A stretch of 7,323 bases of DNA from an uncultured Burkholderiales bacterium (GTDB lineage: Bacteria; Pseudomonadota; Gammaproteobacteria; Burkholderiales; Burkholderiaceae_C). Position numbers and translations under genes: made by a program. Below, piece after piece: positions 6,230 to 7,323 of the stretch. The stretch is from NCBI GenBank assembly GCA_903856875.1, contig CAIODE010000218.1, positions 1 to 7,323 on the forward strand. Direction: 5' to 3'. Position 1 is the first letter of the stretch; each line of letters starts with the position of its first letter. The notes below the pieces were generated by a model. That model was not told the DNA's origin. It saw only the letters and a list, made by a program, of their open reading frames with translations, and did not search any database.

Positions 6230-7024
6230 TTAAGCGCGGCCCACGTCGTTGCTCAGATGGTCTTTGTCATAATGCAAAGCGGCATATCGAAAGAAAGCCT
6301 CCAACGCAACAAACAGGCAATACAAAAAACCTGCACCCCCACACAAAAATCCCAAGCGAAAAATATACAGTCGCAAAAACATGGCAAAGCCTGAGGCAAT
6401 GCCTCTCAGGACGCCGCCACTTTTACCTGCTTGGGCGCGTTTGCTGGCGCCCAACATGACGTACTGCGTGAGCTTTTCCAAACTTCCTCGCACCGTTTCG
6501 CGAGAGTGGTGCAACAGCTTAGCGGCCATCACTTTGCGAGGCGTGGGCTCGGTAGCTTGCTCGTTGAACAAAATGGCTTGCTCATGCACGGCACCCACAA
6601 ATTCTTTGAGCATGTCGCGCCTGAAGAGCCGCTCCACTTTCGAGCGAGAGATGTAGTATTTGAGCTCGTGACCATAAGCCACCATGCGCCAGCGAATTTG
6701 CCAAATGGCTTTGTCATAGGACTGAACAATGGCTTGGAGTTCTTTTTGAAACGCAGGCGTGATGAGCTCGTCTGCATCTAAGAAAAAAATGTAATCACCG
6801 CGCGCATGGGCAATGAGGCGATTGCGTTGAACCGCAAAGCCTTGCCAGTCGGGGTATTCAAAAACATCAGCACCCGATTGACGGCACAAAGCCAAGGTGT
6901 TGTCGGTGCTGCCGCTGTCGACCACCAAGACCTGATCGGCAAACGCTGCGCTGGCCAAACAAGCCTCAATGCGGTGCGCTTCGTTTTTGGTCAGGACCGC
7001 AATGGTCAGCGTGGGCACCGCCAT
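6230..7024 (-). CDS. Family-2 glycosyltransferase, LPS-core WaaE-like
   Basis: A 264-residue inverting glycosyltransferase with a GT-A fold that probably adds a sugar from a nucleotide donor to the lipopolysaccharide inner core or a related glycan on the cytoplasmic face. The N-terminal nucleotide-binding part shows TIAVLTKNEAHRIEACL and VLVVDSGSTDNT (D36). The metal-binding D83-A-D85-E86 (FFLDADE) follows, and VHEQA near 146-150 fits the acceptor/base region of the WaaE/KdtX group. Residues about 207-246 are hydrophobic and likely associate with the membrane. The length suits WaaE-type enzymes. The stop lies 17 bases from the convergent kinase stop. The start is 16 bases after the zinc-finger gene's stop, indicating one transcript with ilvE. 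No Shine-Dalgarno is evident. The family is well supported; the sugar and acceptor are inferred. Confidence 0.88.
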   Translation of the reverse strand: MAVPTLTIAVLTKNEAHRIEACLASAAFADQVLVVDSGSTDNTLALCRQSGADVFEYPDWQGFAVQRNRLIAHARGDYIFFLDADELITPAFQKELQAIVQSYDKAIWQIRWRMVAYGHELKYYISRSKVERLFRRDMLKEFVGAVHEQAILFNEQATEPTPRKVMAAKLLHHSRETVRGSLEKLTQYVMLGASKRAQAGKSGGVLRGIASGFAMFLRLYIFRLGFLCGGAGFLYCLFVALEAFFRYAALHYDKDHLSNDVGRA

Positions 7025-7040
7025 GAGGGGAAGGTGCGAA

Positions 7041-7244
7041 TCAGTGGCCGTGACCGACTGTTTCGCCCGCTTTCAGTTGGTACAGCGTGCCGCAGTAAGG
7101 GCACTTGGCATGTCCTTCACGGGCCACATCCAAGTAAACCTTGGGGTGGGTGTTCCAGACCTTCATGTCAGCTTTGGGGCTGGGGCAAAAAACACCACCT
7201 TGTGGGTTTAAATCTTTGGCCAGAAGTTCAACAGCTTGGCTCAT
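7041..7244 (-). CDS. Small CHCC zinc-finger protein (zf-CHCC family)
   Basis: A 67-residue soluble protein that appears to be a single zinc-binding domain. The likely ligands are C20 (VFCPSP), H33 (WNTHPKVYLDV) and C48/C51 (KCPYCGTLY), the order and spacing of the zf-CHCC family. That family is related to the C-terminal zinc domain of the mitochondrial complex I subunit NDUFS6. Bacterial members are widespread in proteobacteria and have no settled role. The start ATG at 7244 lies 19 bases after the ilvE stop and has a purine-rich AAGAAAGAA upstream in place of a strong Shine-Dalgarno. The glycosyltransferase begins 16 bases after its stop. The C-terminal tail GHGH could also bind metal. Family assignment is strong; function is unknown. 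Confidence 0.9.
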   Translation of the reverse strand: MSQAVELLAKDLNPQGGVFCPSPKADMKVWNTHPKVYLDVAREGHAKCPYCGTLYQLKAGETVGHGH

Positions 7245-7263
7245 GAACAGGTTCTTTCTTGAA

Positions 7264-7323
7264 TTAAACGCGTGTCAACCAATGAGCGTATTTGGGATTC
7301 TTGCCGTTCACGATGTCAAAGAA
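7264..7323 (-). CDS. ilvE: Branched-chain amino acid aminotransferase, C-terminal end only
   Basis: Only the last 19 codons and a TAA stop are inside the window; the gene enters from the right edge. They read FFDIVNGKNPKYAHWLTRV, which matches the C-terminal tail of betaproteobacterial IlvE as I know it. IlvE is the PLP-dependent transaminase that makes and degrades leucine, isoleucine and valine. The gene would be the first visible member of an apparent operon with the zinc-finger and glycosyltransferase genes. The call rests on a short tail, so the catalytic residues cannot be checked here. Confidence 0.75.
   Translation of the reverse strand, partial: FFDIVNGKNPKYAHWLTRV

Noticed and set aside
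6216..6237. Direct repeat TTAAGCGC twice between the convergent kinase and glycosyltransferase stops
   Set aside because: It is short and not inverted, and one copy includes a stop codon. No hairpin or T-tract supports a terminator.

Overview
The window looks like chromosomal DNA of a betaproteobacterium. The most likely family is Comamonadaceae (freshwater Limnohabitans/Rhodoferax-type relatives). This is inferred from protein resemblance, a moderate GC content with many TTG leucine codons, and the ilvE / small CHCC zinc-finger / LPS glycosyltransferase gene order. Coding density is high. There is no tRNA, rRNA, CRISPR array or transposase, and no gene-free stretch above 300 bases.

Layout, left to right. 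(1) 1-1039, minus: a HlyD-family periplasmic adaptor of the CvaA/colicin-V export type, cut by the left edge. It carries a 12-base tandem repeat in an inter-domain linker and an apparent one-base frameshift just beyond it. (2) 1040-1130: a divergent spacer with short TTGC/GCAA dyads. (3) 1131-1769, plus: a GloC/YcbL-type metallo-beta-lactamase-fold hydrolase. (4) 1802-2716, minus: an M48 metallopeptidase with a Tat-like signal, convergent with (3). (5) 2796-4127, plus: an AmpG-like muropeptide permease. (6) 4220-4924 and 4932-6212, plus: an OmpR-family response regulator and its sensor histidine kinase, most like the CpxR/CpxA type. The spacer in front of the regulator holds a perfect GTAAA-N5-GTAAA element, the CpxR-box pattern, on the minus strand. 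(7) 6230-7323, minus: the end of ilvE, a 67-residue CHCC zinc-finger protein, and a family-2 LPS-core-type glycosyltransferase, closely spaced and apparently one operon.

Much of the window concerns the cell envelope: an export adaptor, a periplasmic protease, a peptidoglycan-recycling permease, an envelope-stress-type two-component system and an LPS glycosyltransferase. I infer that the two-component system may autoregulate through the GTAAA box. I do not see a clearly new multi-gene system. The best leads are the CpxR-like box, the repeat-expanded and apparently frameshifted HlyD adaptor, and the dyad cluster between hlyD and gloC.
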